Assembly (NCBI RefSeq): GCF_014337195.1
Contig: NZ_CP060634.1
Coordinates: forward strand, 1,860,001 to 1,924,000
Source: Qiania dongpingensis
GTDB taxonomy: Bacteria; Bacillota; Clostridia; Lachnospirales; Lachnospiraceae
DNA: 64,000 nt
Direction: 5' to 3'
Made by a program: the position numbers and the translations under genes. Positions 42,642 to 51,992 of this stretch are shown here, piece by piece; the stretch's first letter is position 1; every line of letters starts with the position of its first letter. The notes below the pieces were generated by a model. It was not told the origin of the DNA, ran no database searches, and was given only the letters and a program-made list of their open reading frames with translations.

Positions 42642-43553
42642 ATGCGCGGATATATAATTGGAGAATTGTGTTCGCTCGGAGTCGCTCTCTGCGATGCGGT
42701 GACCTGTACCTGTTTTAACACGGCGGGAAAAAAGATAAATACCTTTACGGTCAATTTCCTGAAAACAGTGACCGCATTGGTATGCGTGGCGGTGATCCGT
42801 ATGGTGATGTACGGGACGGTCAGCCTGGCGGGGGTGAGTTTGAGGGCTTGGTTTTATCTGAGTCTTTCCGGGCTGATCGGATTTGTATTCGGAGACTTTT
42901 TTTATTTTTCCTCTTTTCGGTACCTGCCATACCGCATATCAATGATGATTTTTTATTCCAGCCCCATCGTGACCTCTCTGGCAGCCTGGGGGCTATACGG
43001 ACAGATGCTGCAGCCTGTGGACTGGGCCGGAGTTTTGTTGATAACCTTGGGGCTGTGCATCGTGTTGCTGGCAAGAAGCCGTCAGGCGGACGGTGCGGGC
43101 CAGCGAAAACAGACAGCTCTCGGCGCCGCTTTCGCGGTGCTGGGAATGTTTGGGCAGGCAGGAGGCGTACTTCTCAGCAGCCGGGGACTGCGGCTGATCG
43201 AGACAGCCGATGGTTCTCTGGCGGCCAGTCAGGTGCGGATCATCGCTGGTGTCGTGGGGTTTTTTGTCGTGATCCTGGTGGGGAAAAGAGGCGCGGTGAC
43301 AAGCCGGGTACTGAAATATCCGAAGGAGCTGGGATTGGTGATGATCGGAGGTGTCTGCGGATGTGCCGCAGGGACTACCCTGACCCTGCACTCGCTTAAT
43401 TATATTCCCGCGGGGATCTCGTCGGCTATAACATCGGTGTCCCCTGTCATGATTCTGCTTTTTACGGCGCTTGTGCTCAGGGAAAAGATCAGGCCGGCAG
43501 AGATCATCGGGGCAGTTGTCTGTATCTCGGGTATTGTGGCGTTATCGGTGTGA
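42642..43553 (+). CDS. EamA-family (DMT) transporter
   Basis: 303 residues with ten predicted membrane segments in two EamA halves (GDFFYFSSFRYLPYRISMMI in the first, ITSVSPVMILLFTALVLREK in the second). DMT proteins export amino acids or other metabolites. Its ATG lies 2 bases after the aminotransferase stop, with no clear ribosome site, so translation is probably coupled. Cargo unknown. Confidence 0.88.
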   Translation: MRGYIIGELCSLGVALCDAVTCTCFNTAGKKINTFTVNFLKTVTALVCVAVIRMVMYGTVSLAGVSLRAWFYLSLSGLIGFVFGDFFYFSSFRYLPYRISMMIFYSSPIVTSLAAWGLYGQMLQPVDWAGVLLITLGLCIVLLARSRQADGAGQRKQTALGAAFAVLGMFGQAGGVLLSSRGLRLIETADGSLAASQVRIIAGVVGFFVVILVGKRGAVTSRVLKYPKELGLVMIGGVCGCAAGTTLTLHSLNYIPAGISSAITSVSPVMILLFTALVLREKIRPAEIIGAVVCISGIVALSV

Positions 43554-43569
43554 ACAGGAGGCTGGAGGT

Positions 43570-44373
43570 ATGAAGATCGGATTTATCGGGATGGGAAGTG
43601 TGGCTTTGGCCATTATTAAAGGAATTAACCGCCGGGAGACGGCAGATTTGGAGCTTTTTGGCTATGACCCTCACAGGGAAAGGGCAGAGGCGCTGGCGGA
43701 GCTGTGCAGTCTTAAGGCCTGCGGATCCGATGAGGAGGCGGCGGAAAACAGTGATGTCCTTGTCCTGGCCGTAAAGCCCGGAGAGCTAGCCTCCGCCGCA
43801 GAAAGGCTTAAGGAAGCGGATGGGAAGCTCATCATATCGTTGGTGGAGGGAAAGAGACTTGCTTCTATGGAAAAATGGTTTCCCAATTCAGCCATAGCGA
43901 GGATTATACCAAATATAAATGCAAAGGTGAACGCTTCTGTTACGGGAATGTGTTTCAATGATAAAGTGACAGAAGAACAAAAACTATTTGTGTCAAAAAT
44001 TCTTGAAGGAATCGGAACATACATGGAAATAGAAGAACGATTTGCCGGGATTTTTGGCTGTATCGGCAGTGCGGTTCCCGCGTTTACTTATATCTATATC
44101 AACGCGTTGGCTGAGGCGGCCCTGAGGGAAGGAATGTCAAAGCAGAAAGCCTTGGAGATAGCTGCCCAGTCTGTTCTGGGAAGCGCCGAGATGCTGCTGA
44201 AAAGTGCCGTACACCCCTTTGCACTGGCGGATCAGACATGTTCGCCGGGGGGAGCAGCTGTGGAGGGAGTTCTTATGCTTCACAAGCTGGGCTTTGAGCA
44301 TGCCGTCCATGAGGCGGCTCTTGCGGTGATCGAGAAGTCCTCGGCTGCGAGTACAGAGGATGAAAGCATTTGA
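43570..44373 (+). CDS. proC: Pyrroline-5-carboxylate reductase-like enzyme
   Basis: 267 residues from the ATG at 43570, which has GGAGGCTGGAGGT ahead. N-terminal Rossmann fold (KIGFIGMGSVALAIIKGIN), VLAVKPGEL, then IARIIPNIN and a C-terminal dimerisation domain containing GSAEMLLKSAVHP and CSPGGAAVEGVLML, the ProC signature region. Normally it makes proline from pyrroline-5-carboxylate. As last gene of a liv-aminotransferase operon it may act on another cyclic imino acid. The SRP RNA promoter overlaps its stop codon. Confidence 0.85.
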   Translation: MKIGFIGMGSVALAIIKGINRRETADLELFGYDPHRERAEALAELCSLKACGSDEEAAENSDVLVLAVKPGELASAAERLKEADGKLIISLVEGKRLASMEKWFPNSAIARIIPNINAKVNASVTGMCFNDKVTEEQKLFVSKILEGIGTYMEIEERFAGIFGCIGSAVPAFTYIYINALAEAALREGMSKQKALEIAAQSVLGSAEMLLKSAVHPFALADQTCSPGGAAVEGVLMLHKLGFEHAVHEAALAVIEKSSAASTEDESI

Positions 44374-44398
44374 CAAATACTCGTTCTCACGGTATACT
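44370..44398 (+). promoter_or_regulatory. SRP RNA promoter
   Basis: TTGACA (44370-44375), 17-base spacer, TATACT (44393-44398). The -35 overlaps the stop codon of the ProC-like gene. Confidence 0.85.
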
Positions 44399-44404
44399 GT
44401 TTAG

Positions 44405-44672
44405 GCACGACTTTGTCATAAAATTTCCGCACAGCCGGGGAGTTAGCGGTGTCCTGTACCTGCAATCCGCTATAGCAGGGGTGATATCCTGCCGAGGATT
44501 ACAAACTGTGAAGCTGCCCTTTATAAGTAGCGTTGAAGTCTGGGTCTTACGCAACAAGACCCTGTGAACCGTGTCAGGCCAGGAATGGAGCAGCACTAAA
44601 CAGGATATCTTGTGTGCCGTGAGGCTGCCTGGACCGAGCTGGCTGTAGAGGTACCGTTTGTGGTGCGTTTTT
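44405..44672 (+). ncRNA. ffs: Signal recognition particle RNA, large type
   Basis: The universal domain IV core CAGGCCAGGAATGGAGCAGC lies at 44576-44595 with flanking GTGAACCGTGT and ACTAA. The Alu-side stretch CCTGCAATCCGCTATAGCAG (44459-44478) matches Bacillus and clostridial scRNA. It ends in CGCAC/GTGCG-type pairing and a T-run at 44668-44672. The 5' end is set from the promoter and mature RNA may begin nearer 44427. It works with Ffh in membrane-protein targeting. Confidence 0.93.
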
Positions 44673-44712
44673 CGAAGCAGGATGTGCGGATTAAAATAAA
44701 ACAAAAGAATGT

Positions 44713-44763
44713 AAAAAGGAATTTCCAGACCGGCATCAGCCGGAAAAGAAATTCCTTTTTTTA
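44713..44763. terminator. Terminator between ffs and ade
   Basis: AAAAAGGAATTTC pairs with GAAATTCCTTTTT, with an inner CCGG/CCGG stem. T-runs on both strands, so it can end ade from the minus strand. Confidence 0.85.
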
Positions 44764-44778
44764 TTATCTTTTGTTATT

Positions 44779-46569
44779 TTATATTTCCAAGGGCACAGAC
44801 TGGAAGTTTACGCAGTCCACTAAGCCACGGTTGGTGAGCCTGAGCTCGGGCAGGCAGGCCAGAGGAATCAGGGCCATGGTCATGAACGGAGAAGGCATGG
44901 AGCAGCCGATCTTTTCCCAGGCGCCCTCCAGGCTTTCTACCATACGGCTCATCTCTTCCACTGGTTTGTCGTTCATCAGCCCGGCGATGGGGAGGGGAAC
45001 GGTACCCAGGACTTGTCCGTTTTGAACGGCAGTCATGCCGCCGCCGCACTGGATCAGGGTATTGGCGGCCAGGGCCATATCTTCGTCATTCGTACCGATG
45101 ACCAGCAGATTATGCGCGTCGTGGGCTACGGTAGAGGCCATGGCCCCGCAGGTGATGCCGAACCCTTTGACAAACCCAAAGCCTTTTATGCCGGTATTGT
45201 GATGTCGTTCGAACACGACAGTCTTAAGCGCATCCTGGGCCGGATCGGATTCCAGAAATCCGTTCTTAGATTCCAGAGTGATGTGGCGTTCGTAGGAGCC
45301 GACCTTCGCGGGGATGACCTCGATCGCCCGCACCTCGGTCCGCCCGGACTTGGCCGGTATCCGGAAAGTCTCCGCTGTAATAGTATCCTTGACATGCATG
45401 GAATGAGTGGCCCATTCGGGATAGGAATAGGGAGCAAAATCTTTCCGCATGGCTCCATTTTCCGCCGCCAGCTCACCGTCGATCCATACCTTGGAGATCT
45501 TTAACCCTTCCAGATCCTCCAGCAGGACCATATCGGCGCACTTACCCGGGGTTATGCTCCCAAGCTCGTGATCCATCTGGAAGCATTGGGCACAGTTGAT
45601 GGTCACCATCTGGATGGCGGTTATGACGTCGATCCCTTCTTCCACGGCGCGGCGCACAATGTAATCAAGATGTCCTTTGGAAAGAAGCGTGTGGGGGTGG
45701 GTGTCGTCGGAGATCAGTGTGGCGAAGCGGGTGTCGACCTTGTGTTCGGTAATGCTTTTCGCCACTTCCTTCAGATCGTGCCACGCGGATCCTTCGCGGA
45801 ACATGGCGTACATGCCGAGACGCATCTTTGCCAGCGCGTCCTCCGCTCTGGTGGATTCATGGCAGCAGCGGACGCCGGACGCGATATAAGCGTTCAGCCC
45901 TTTTCCGGTTTCCGGCATGGAATAATGGCCGGTGACGGTCTTGCCCGCTTTCAGAGCAGCGCCTGTGATTCCATGGGTATGTTCAGAGGAAGAGAGAATT
46001 CCCGGAAAATTCATCATTTCTCCCAGGCCGACACATTCATCCCAGTTCATGGTCTCTGCGACCTCCTCCGGTCCTATGAAAGAGCCGGTGTCCTCAAAGC
46101 CCGGGACCGCAGGGACGCAGGAGGGAGTGGTCAGCATGGCTTTGAGAGGCGTTCTGGAGGCGTCCTCCAGCATACATTTCACACCGTCGAGTCCCAGCAC
46201 GTTGCAGATTTCATGGGGATCCATGTAGATACCGACAGTACCGTGAGGGATGACAGAACGGGCGTATTCTCCAACACCCATCATGGAGGATTCAACATGT
46301 ATGTGGCCGTCCAGGAAGCCCGGCGAGAGGTATTGCCCGCCGGCGTCTATGACCGTGGTCTCCGGGCCGATACAATGTGAGGCGTCCCCGACGAGGGCGA
46401 TACGCCCGCAGGAGACTGCCACAGAAACGTCCTCCATTATTTCATGGGTGCAGACGTTGATTAATCTCGTATGGGTGAGGACCAGATCGGCCGGTACGCT
46501 GCCCCCGGCCACAGCGGCCAGGGTACCGCTGACTTCCCAGAGCGGTCTTTTGCAAAAAGTATTGATCAT
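44779..46569 (-). CDS. ade: Adenine deaminase
   Basis: 596 residues, AGGAGGAAATTCT site. Converts adenine to hypoxanthine in purine salvage. Amidohydrolase metal motifs: GHIHVESS (about 88-95), GHYSM, and ISDDTHPH with the metal-binding Asp. The C-terminal half (KGFGFVKGFGITCGAMASTV, AHDAHNLLVIG) is specific to the Ade family. Length is typical. It stands alone on the minus strand. Confidence 0.96.
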   Translation of the reverse strand: MINTFCKRPLWEVSGTLAAVAGGSVPADLVLTHTRLINVCTHEIMEDVSVAVSCGRIALVGDASHCIGPETTVIDAGGQYLSPGFLDGHIHVESSMMGVGEYARSVIPHGTVGIYMDPHEICNVLGLDGVKCMLEDASRTPLKAMLTTPSCVPAVPGFEDTGSFIGPEEVAETMNWDECVGLGEMMNFPGILSSSEHTHGITGAALKAGKTVTGHYSMPETGKGLNAYIASGVRCCHESTRAEDALAKMRLGMYAMFREGSAWHDLKEVAKSITEHKVDTRFATLISDDTHPHTLLSKGHLDYIVRRAVEEGIDVITAIQMVTINCAQCFQMDHELGSITPGKCADMVLLEDLEGLKISKVWIDGELAAENGAMRKDFAPYSYPEWATHSMHVKDTITAETFRIPAKSGRTEVRAIEVIPAKVGSYERHITLESKNGFLESDPAQDALKTVVFERHHNTGIKGFGFVKGFGITCGAMASTVAHDAHNLLVIGTNDEDMALAANTLIQCGGGMTAVQNGQVLGTVPLPIAGLMNDKPVEEMSRMVESLEGAWEKIGCSMPSPFMTMALIPLACLPELRLTNRGLVDCVNFQSVPLEI

Positions 46570-46703
46570 AGAATTTCCTCCTGTTCAAAGTGATTTGGAT
46601 ATTGAAGCTATTATATCATGGAACGGCCTAAAAAACATCCATGGAAAATCTTCAAAGACCGCCGGCAGGACGCGGAAAGAATTTATAGTTTTAGGCTTGG
46701 GGC

Positions 46704-46732
46704 TTGCTCCTTATCTTTGTTTATTATATAAT
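46704..46732 (+). promoter_or_regulatory. Promoter of the phosphofructokinase gene
   Basis: TTGCTC (46704-46709), 17-base spacer, TATAAT (46727-46732), 80 bases before the ATG. Confidence 0.65.
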
Positions 46733-46812
46733 AGTATTGAATTTTATTTTCGATTTCGGGTATGTAATAGAATGTGGCGGTTATGAGAATATGAGCAGAG
46801 GGAGGCGGTTTT

Positions 46813-47916
46813 ATGATGAGAATCGGTATGTTGACCAGTGGAGGCGACTGCCAGAGTCTGAATGCGACCATGCGCGGTGTGGCAAAAGCCTTGTATGAGA
46901 TGTATGACGATGTGGAGATCATCGGCTTTGAGGATGGCTATAAGGGTTTGATCTATATGAATTACCGCATTATGCAGCCGGAGGATTTTTCCGGTATCCT
47001 GACGGAGGGCGGCACGATTCTGGGCACCTCCAGACAGCCGTTTAAGCTGATGCGTGTCCATGATGAAAACGATCTGGATAAAGTAGAAGCGATGAAGCAC
47101 ACCTATAAGAAGCTCCGTTTGGAATGTCTGGTGGTCCTGGGCGGGAACGGAAGCCAGAAGACGGCAAACCTGCTCCGTGAAGAAGGACTTAATGTCATCG
47201 GCCTTCCGAAAACCATAGATAATGACCTTTGGGGAACCGACATGACCTTTGGATTCCAGAGCGCGGTCGATATTGCAACCAACGCGATCGATTGTATCCA
47301 CACTACGGCAGCCTCCCACAGCCGTGTGTTTATTGTAGAGGTCATGGGGCACCGGGTAGGATGGCTGACTCTGAACGCCGGTATGGCGGGCGGGGCGGAC
47401 ATTATTCTGATACCGGAGATTCCATATGATATCAATTCCATCGTGGCGGCGTTAAAGAAAAGAGAAAAAGCAGGAAAAGATTTTTCCATCATAGCGGTGG
47501 CGGAAGGAGCTATTTCCAAAGAAGATGCGGGGCTCAGCAAAAAAGAGCTGAAGAAAAAGAAGGAATCGAATCTGGTCTATCCGTCCGTATCATATGAAAT
47601 AGGGGCCCAGATTGAAGAACGTACAGGCCTGGAGGTCCGGGTAACGGTGCCGGGGCATATGCAGCGGGGCGGCGCGCCCTGTGCCTATGACAGGGTCCTG
47701 TCTTCCCGCTTGGGCGCGGCGGCGGCTAAGATGATACGTGACAAAGAATATGGGTATATGGTGGCGGTAAAAAGCCGTGAGATCTCAAAAACTCCACTTG
47801 ACGAAGTGGCAGGCCGCCTGAAAATGGTGGATCCTGAGGCGTCGATTATTGAAGAGGCGCGGCTTTTGGGCATAAGCTTTGGCGATGAACCGGCGGACGA
47901 ACCGGCCGGAAAGTAA
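46813..47916 (+). CDS. 6-phosphofructokinase, atypical phosphoryl-donor residues
   Basis: 367 residues. Catalyses the committed step of glycolysis, fructose-6-P to fructose-1,6-bisphosphate. GGDCQSLNA (10-18) and PKTIDND (132-138) mark the family, and VEVMGHRVGW and VPGHMQRGG the sugar-phosphate site. The donor loop reads GGNGS (110-114) where ATP enzymes have GGDGS and pyrophosphate enzymes GGDDS, and the Lys in PKTIDND is usual for pyrophosphate-type enzymes (ATP forms have PGTIDND). Donor is therefore uncertain. AGGGAGGCGG precedes the ATG. Confidence 0.92.
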   Translation: MMRIGMLTSGGDCQSLNATMRGVAKALYEMYDDVEIIGFEDGYKGLIYMNYRIMQPEDFSGILTEGGTILGTSRQPFKLMRVHDENDLDKVEAMKHTYKKLRLECLVVLGGNGSQKTANLLREEGLNVIGLPKTIDNDLWGTDMTFGFQSAVDIATNAIDCIHTTAASHSRVFIVEVMGHRVGWLTLNAGMAGGADIILIPEIPYDINSIVAALKKREKAGKDFSIIAVAEGAISKEDAGLSKKELKKKKESNLVYPSVSYEIGAQIEERTGLEVRVTVPGHMQRGGAPCAYDRVLSSRLGAAAAKMIRDKEYGYMVAVKSREISKTPLDEVAGRLKMVDPEASIIEEARLLGISFGDEPADEPAGK

Positions 47917-47937
47917 TTGATGTTATAAGATACAGGC

Positions 47938-47966
47938 AGGGCGGGTCCGTGACCCGTCCCCTTTTC
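47938..47966 (+). terminator. Terminator after the phosphofructokinase gene
   Basis: GGGCGGGTC and GACCCGTCCC (one bulge) around CGT, then CCTTTTCTCTT. Confidence 0.8.
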
Positions 47967-48039
47967 TCTTCCACCTATGCGGGTTGTTCCGCACAAAAGG
48001 CTTGAGAAACAGGACAGACAGAGAAAGGCAGTAAGAGTC

Positions 48040-49674
48040 ATGGCATATACGGCGTTATATCGGAAATGGCGGCCCGGGACCTTTGATGATGTCAAAGGAC
48101 AGGACCACATTGTTACCACATTGAAAAATCAGATTAAGACAGGAAGAATCGGGCATGCGTATTTGTTCTGCGGCACCAGAGGAACAGGAAAGACTACCAT
48201 AGCGAAGATATTGGCAAAGGCGGTCAACTGTGAACATCCGGTGGATGGAAATCCGTGCTGTGAATGTGATACCTGCAGGACCATAGCAGCCGGAAATTCC
48301 GTTAATGTGGTGGAGATTGATGCGGCCTCCAACAACGGCGTGGACAATATACGGGAAATACGGGATGAGGTTCAGTATTCCCCGGCGGAAGGAAAATACA
48401 GAGTCTATATCATTGATGAGGTGCATATGCTGTCCACGGGTGCGTTTAACGCGCTGCTTAAGACATTGGAAGAGCCGCCGTCTTATGTGATCTTCATACT
48501 GGCGACCACGGAAGTCCATAAAATACCGGTCACCGTTTTATCACGGTGCCAGCGGTATGATTTCCGGAGGATCTCCGGAGACACGATCACTGCGCGCCTG
48601 ATGGAGATGGCCGCGGCGGAACAAATAGAGGCGGAAGAAAAGGCTGTCCGCTATATTGCGAAAAAAGGAGACGGCTCCATGCGCGATGCCATCAGCCTGT
48701 TCGACCAGTGCGTGGCGTTTTATTACGGACAGAAGCTGACCTATGAAAAAGTGCTTGAAGTGCTGGGGGCCGTGGATAATGAGGTGTTCAGCGGATTATT
48801 GAGGGCGGTCGCATCGGGAAATACGGTGGAAAGTATTCGTTTGGTGGAAGAGCTGGTGATCCAGGGGAGAGAATTGACTCAGTTTGTACTGGACTTTACC
48901 TGGTATATGAGAAATCTTCTGCTTCTGGAGGCCACAGATGGCGAAGAAGACGTGTTGGATATGACGGCTGAGGACATCAAAAGGCTGAAGGAAGAGACAA
49001 AGCTTATAGACAGTGAGACACTGATGCGCTATATTCGGATATTTTCAGAGCTTTCCAGCCAGATGCGGTATGCTTCCGGCAAACGGGTGCTTTTGGAGCT
49101 TGCGGTGATAAAGCTAACAAAGCCCCAGATGGAAGAAAATATGGATTCCCTGCTGCAAAGAGTGAAGGAGCTGGAGAAACGTCTGGATAAGGGTGATTTT
49201 CTGCTTCCGGAGGGCGCGCTCCAAACGGGAAGCGGACGGCAGGGGGGCAGCATTGGGAATGTAAATACGGAGGGCTTGCCGCCGGAGCTGGCCGGCGCTG
49301 GGGATAAAGGGCAAAAAAAGGTGGTGGCTCTTCCAAAAGCACAGTATGAAGATCTGCAGCTTATCCGGGAGCAATGGGGCCGTATTCTCAAGGAACTGGG
49401 AGCGTCTATCAGACCGGCGCTCTCGGAAGCAGTTGTGGAACCCTTTGGCGATAATACTATCATGCTGGGATTCCGCGATGAAACGTTTTACATGATCGGC
49501 GGAAGGGAACAAGTATTAGAGCAGCTGGCAGATTATGTTCGGGCGAACTATGAGAAAGAAATGGAGTTTCGCGCCAAGCTGCTGGCAGAAGGTGAAAATG
49601 CGGATACTCAGTATGTCAGCGAAGAAGAGTTGAAATCAAAAATTCATATGGACATCGTAACGGAAAATAGTTAG
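48040..49674 (+). CDS. dnaX: DNA polymerase III subunits gamma/tau
   Basis: 544 residues from the ATG at 48040 (MAYTALYRKWRP, the family start); the frame is open to 47977. AAA+ clamp-loader motifs: Walker A GTRGTGKTT (45-53), zinc-finger cysteines around C64-C79, IIDEVHML Walker B, SRC motif in VTVLSRCQRYDF. The C-terminal part is the tau-like domain. The ribosome site is weak. First of dnaX-ybaB-recR, the standard order. Confidence 0.97.
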   Translation: MAYTALYRKWRPGTFDDVKGQDHIVTTLKNQIKTGRIGHAYLFCGTRGTGKTTIAKILAKAVNCEHPVDGNPCCECDTCRTIAAGNSVNVVEIDAASNNGVDNIREIRDEVQYSPAEGKYRVYIIDEVHMLSTGAFNALLKTLEEPPSYVIFILATTEVHKIPVTVLSRCQRYDFRRISGDTITARLMEMAAAEQIEAEEKAVRYIAKKGDGSMRDAISLFDQCVAFYYGQKLTYEKVLEVLGAVDNEVFSGLLRAVASGNTVESIRLVEELVIQGRELTQFVLDFTWYMRNLLLLEATDGEEDVLDMTAEDIKRLKEETKLIDSETLMRYIRIFSELSSQMRYASGKRVLLELAVIKLTKPQMEENMDSLLQRVKELEKRLDKGDFLLPEGALQTGSGRQGGSIGNVNTEGLPPELAGAGDKGQKKVVALPKAQYEDLQLIREQWGRILKELGASIRPALSEAVVEPFGDNTIMLGFRDETFYMIGGREQVLEQLADYVRANYEKEMEFRAKLLAEGENADTQYVSEEELKSKIHMDIVTENS

Positions 49675-49713
49675 AATGATAAAAGATTCAAGAAAATAAG
49701 GAGGAGTTCTCAC

Positions 49714-50058
49714 ATGGCAAAACGTGGAGGATTTCCGGGCGGCATGCCTGGAAATATGAACAATCTGATGAAGCAGGCACAGAGAATGCAGAGACAGATG
49801 GAAGATGCGCAGAAGGAATTTGAGACGAAAGAGTTTACCGCGTCTGCTGGAGGCGGAGCGGTAGAGGTGACCGTATCCGGCAAAAAGGAGATCACGTCCG
49901 TGAAGCTGGCGGAAGAAGTGGTGGATCCGGAAGATATTGAGATGCTTCAGGATCTGATTATGGCAGCTACCAATGAAGCGCTCCGGCAGATGGAAGAGGC
50001 TTCTTCGGCGAATATGTCCGGCCTGGCAGGCGGACTCGGCGGAGGCTTCCCCTTCTGA
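49714..50058 (+). CDS. YbaB/EbfC nucleoid-associated protein
   Basis: 114 residues. Central helix ([20 protein letters not shown]) and [20 protein letters not shown] are the family core; glycine- and methionine-rich ends. Binds DNA non-specifically. Overlaps recR as TGATG, so the two are translated together. AAGGAGGAG precedes the ATG. Confidence 0.95.
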   Translation: MAKRGGFPGGMPGNMNNLMKQAQRMQRQMEDAQKEFETKEFTASAGGGAVEVTVSGKKEITSVKLAEEVVDPEDIEMLQDLIMAATNEALRQMEEASSANMSGLAGGLGGGFPF

Positions 50059-50654
50059 TGGATTATTACAGCAGTAAGATCACAGCGTTAATAGAAGAGC
50101 TGTCCAGGCTGCCCGGCATAGGAGCCAAGTCTGCCCAGCGTCTCGCGTTTCATATTATAAACATGCCAGAAGAGCGGGTGAAGCGTCTGGCGGAGGTTTT
50201 GGTAGAAGCGAAACAGGGAGTACGGTACTGCCGTGAGTGCTTTACGCTGACGGATAATGAGCTGTGCCCCATTTGCGCCAGCGATAAACGGGATCATGGC
50301 ACTATAATGGTAGTAGAGAGCACCAGGGATCTGGCGGCGTATGAAAAGACCGGGCGTTACGACGGTGTATATCATGTGCTGCATGGAGCGATATCTCCGG
50401 CATTGGGAATCGGTCCGGCGGATATCCGGCTGAAAGAGCTGATGACCAGGCTCCAGGGAGATATATCAGAGGTGATCATTGCCACGAATTCAAGCTTGGA
50501 AGGGGAGACGACAGCCATGTATTTAAGTAAGCTGATCAAGCCGACGGGCATTAAGGTGACCAGGATAGCGAGCGGAGTGCCGGTGGGCGGCGACCTGGAG
50601 TATATCGATGAAGTGACCCTGCTCCGAGCGCTGGAGGGGAGGACGGAACTGTGA
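50058..50654 (+). CDS. recR: Recombination mediator RecR
   Basis: 198 residues. HhH motif ([20 protein letters not shown]), four-cysteine zinc finger ([16 protein letters not shown]), Toprim domain ([12 protein letters not shown]) and the C-terminal Walker-like strand. Works with RecO and RecF in gap repair. A terminator follows at 50680. Confidence 0.97.
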   Translation: MDYYSSKITALIEELSRLPGIGAKSAQRLAFHIINMPEERVKRLAEVLVEAKQGVRYCRECFTLTDNELCPICASDKRDHGTIMVVESTRDLAAYEKTGRYDGVYHVLHGAISPALGIGPADIRLKELMTRLQGDISEVIIATNSSLEGETTAMYLSKLIKPTGIKVTRIASGVPVGGDLEYIDEVTLLRALEGRTEL

Positions 50655-50679
50655 CCGTCCGGCATATATGAAAATAATA

Positions 50680-50710
50680 AAAAAGAATCTCGCGCTGCGG
50701 GATTCTTTTT
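50680..50710 (+). terminator. Terminator after recR
   Basis: AAAAAGAATCTCGC pairs with GCGGGATTCTTTTT around a 3-base loop, with a T-run. Confidence 0.9.
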
Positions 50711-50803
50711 ATTTCATCGGAAAGTGCGCCCTAAGAAATAAAATCCCCTTCCGGGCAGAATGCACACGATGTACAGAGAAACTTTCTTGACAGCTAATGT
50801 CTG

Positions 50804-51127
50804 CTAGACAAATATAGCCTGTACAAGAACCATGTATAAAAGAGTCCCGCCGCCGATGCTGAAGAGAAGGTTATGCTTCCATTTATGTATCAAGACGACA
50901 AAGGCGCTGGCCAATAGCTCCGGTATGCCGAAGGGCCATGCGAAAAATTGGATGTCCTTGAAGCAGTAGACGATCAGCATGCCGATGATGGCGTAGGGCA
51001 GAACGCGGCCTGCATAAGAAACAAAATCCGGCGTCTTCTTATTGGCAGGAAACAGGAGGAAAGGAAGCAGCCTGGTCAAAAAGGTGACTGCGGCGACGGT
51101 AAGGATCGTAAGGATCACGGATATCAT
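50804..51127 (-). CDS. azlD: Branched-chain amino acid exporter small subunit AzlD
   Basis: About 107 residues from the ATG at 51127, with AAGGAGGGAATCCGC; the open frame to 51277 is inside azlC. Four hydrophobic segments and the family motif VTFLTRLLPF. Partner of AzlC, overlapping it by 4 bases. The pair exports branched-chain amino acids or analogues. Confidence 0.92.
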   Translation of the reverse strand: MISVILTILTVAAVTFLTRLLPFLLFPANKKTPDFVSYAGRVLPYAIIGMLIVYCFKDIQFFAWPFGIPELLASAFVVLIHKWKHNLLFSIGGGTLLYMVLVQAIFV

Positions 51128-51804
51128 GCGGATTCCCTCCTTCTGAGCATAGTTAAAGAAAAGAGCAGACAGACCATAGCTGCGGGTATAAACCAGCTGG
51201 TGCCGAAAAGCAGCCTGCAGGCAACGGTAATGACGATTCCCAGGACGGCCGGCAGATGATTTTTGCTGTTTTCCCATTGGTCTACAAATATTACAATGAA
51301 AAGGGCGGTCATAGCGAAATCGATTCCTTCGGAATTAAAGGGGATCAGGTTTCCGGCCACATTTCCAATCACGCCGCCTAGAATCCAATAAAAATGATTC
51401 AGGGCTGCAATGAAAAAGAAAAACCATTTTTTGCTGACTCCGTCCGGCGGATTGGCCGAACAGAGGAGTGAAAATGTCTCATCCGTAAGTGAAAAGATCA
51501 TGTAGGGCTTCAGCTTACCGGAATCTTTAAATTTATCCAGCATGGAAAGACCATAGAATAAATGCCGGGCATTGACCATAAGTGTAATGAAAAGCGTGGA
51601 CAAAAAATTAAAAGGAAGCGTTAGAAGCTCTATGGCAACGAACTGCATAGAGCCGGCATAAATGATCACGCTCATGAAAATAGCCCATCCTACATGAAAG
51701 CCCTCGCTGCTCAGAAGAACGCCGAAAGCGATGCCCAGAAACAAATAACCCATGAAAACAGGCAGCGTTAAAGGAAACGCCGCCCGGAACGCTTTTTTTA
51801 TCAT
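51124..51804 (-). CDS. azlC: Branched-chain amino acid exporter large subunit AzlC
   Basis: 226 residues with an AAAGGGG site. Membrane protein with GYLFLGIAFGVLL, the signature IIYAGSMQFVAI and NARHLFYGLSML. Translated with azlD through overlapping stop and start. No regulator such as AzlB is adjacent. In the 51805-51957 gap I see nothing beyond AT-rich sequence. Confidence 0.94.
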   Translation of the reverse strand: MIKKAFRAAFPLTLPVFMGYLFLGIAFGVLLSSEGFHVGWAIFMSVIIYAGSMQFVAIELLTLPFNFLSTLFITLMVNARHLFYGLSMLDKFKDSGKLKPYMIFSLTDETFSLLCSANPPDGVSKKWFFFFIAALNHFYWILGGVIGNVAGNLIPFNSEGIDFAMTALFIVIFVDQWENSKNHLPAVLGIVITVACRLLFGTSWFIPAAMVCLLFSLTMLRRRESA

Positions 51805-51957
51805 ATGAAAAACCCCTTTGCCTATATTTTCCTCATTGCTATTATAGCTATTTCATCTTCTGTATGCAACATTTTTGAAATTACAGTTAATTTTGAATAA
51901 TATGACATTTATATCAATTAATTAGCAAAAATAAAATAAAAAAACTAAAAAAATGTC

Positions 51958-51986
51958 TTGACAATCGAAATCGAGTGTGCTATTAT
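51958..51986 (+). promoter_or_regulatory. Strong promoter without a downstream gene
   Basis: TTGACA (51958-51963), 17-base spacer with AATCGAGTGTG, TATTAT (51981-51986). The spacer core recurs in the promoter at 52835. Confidence 0.75.
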
Positions 51987-51992
51987 ACAGTT

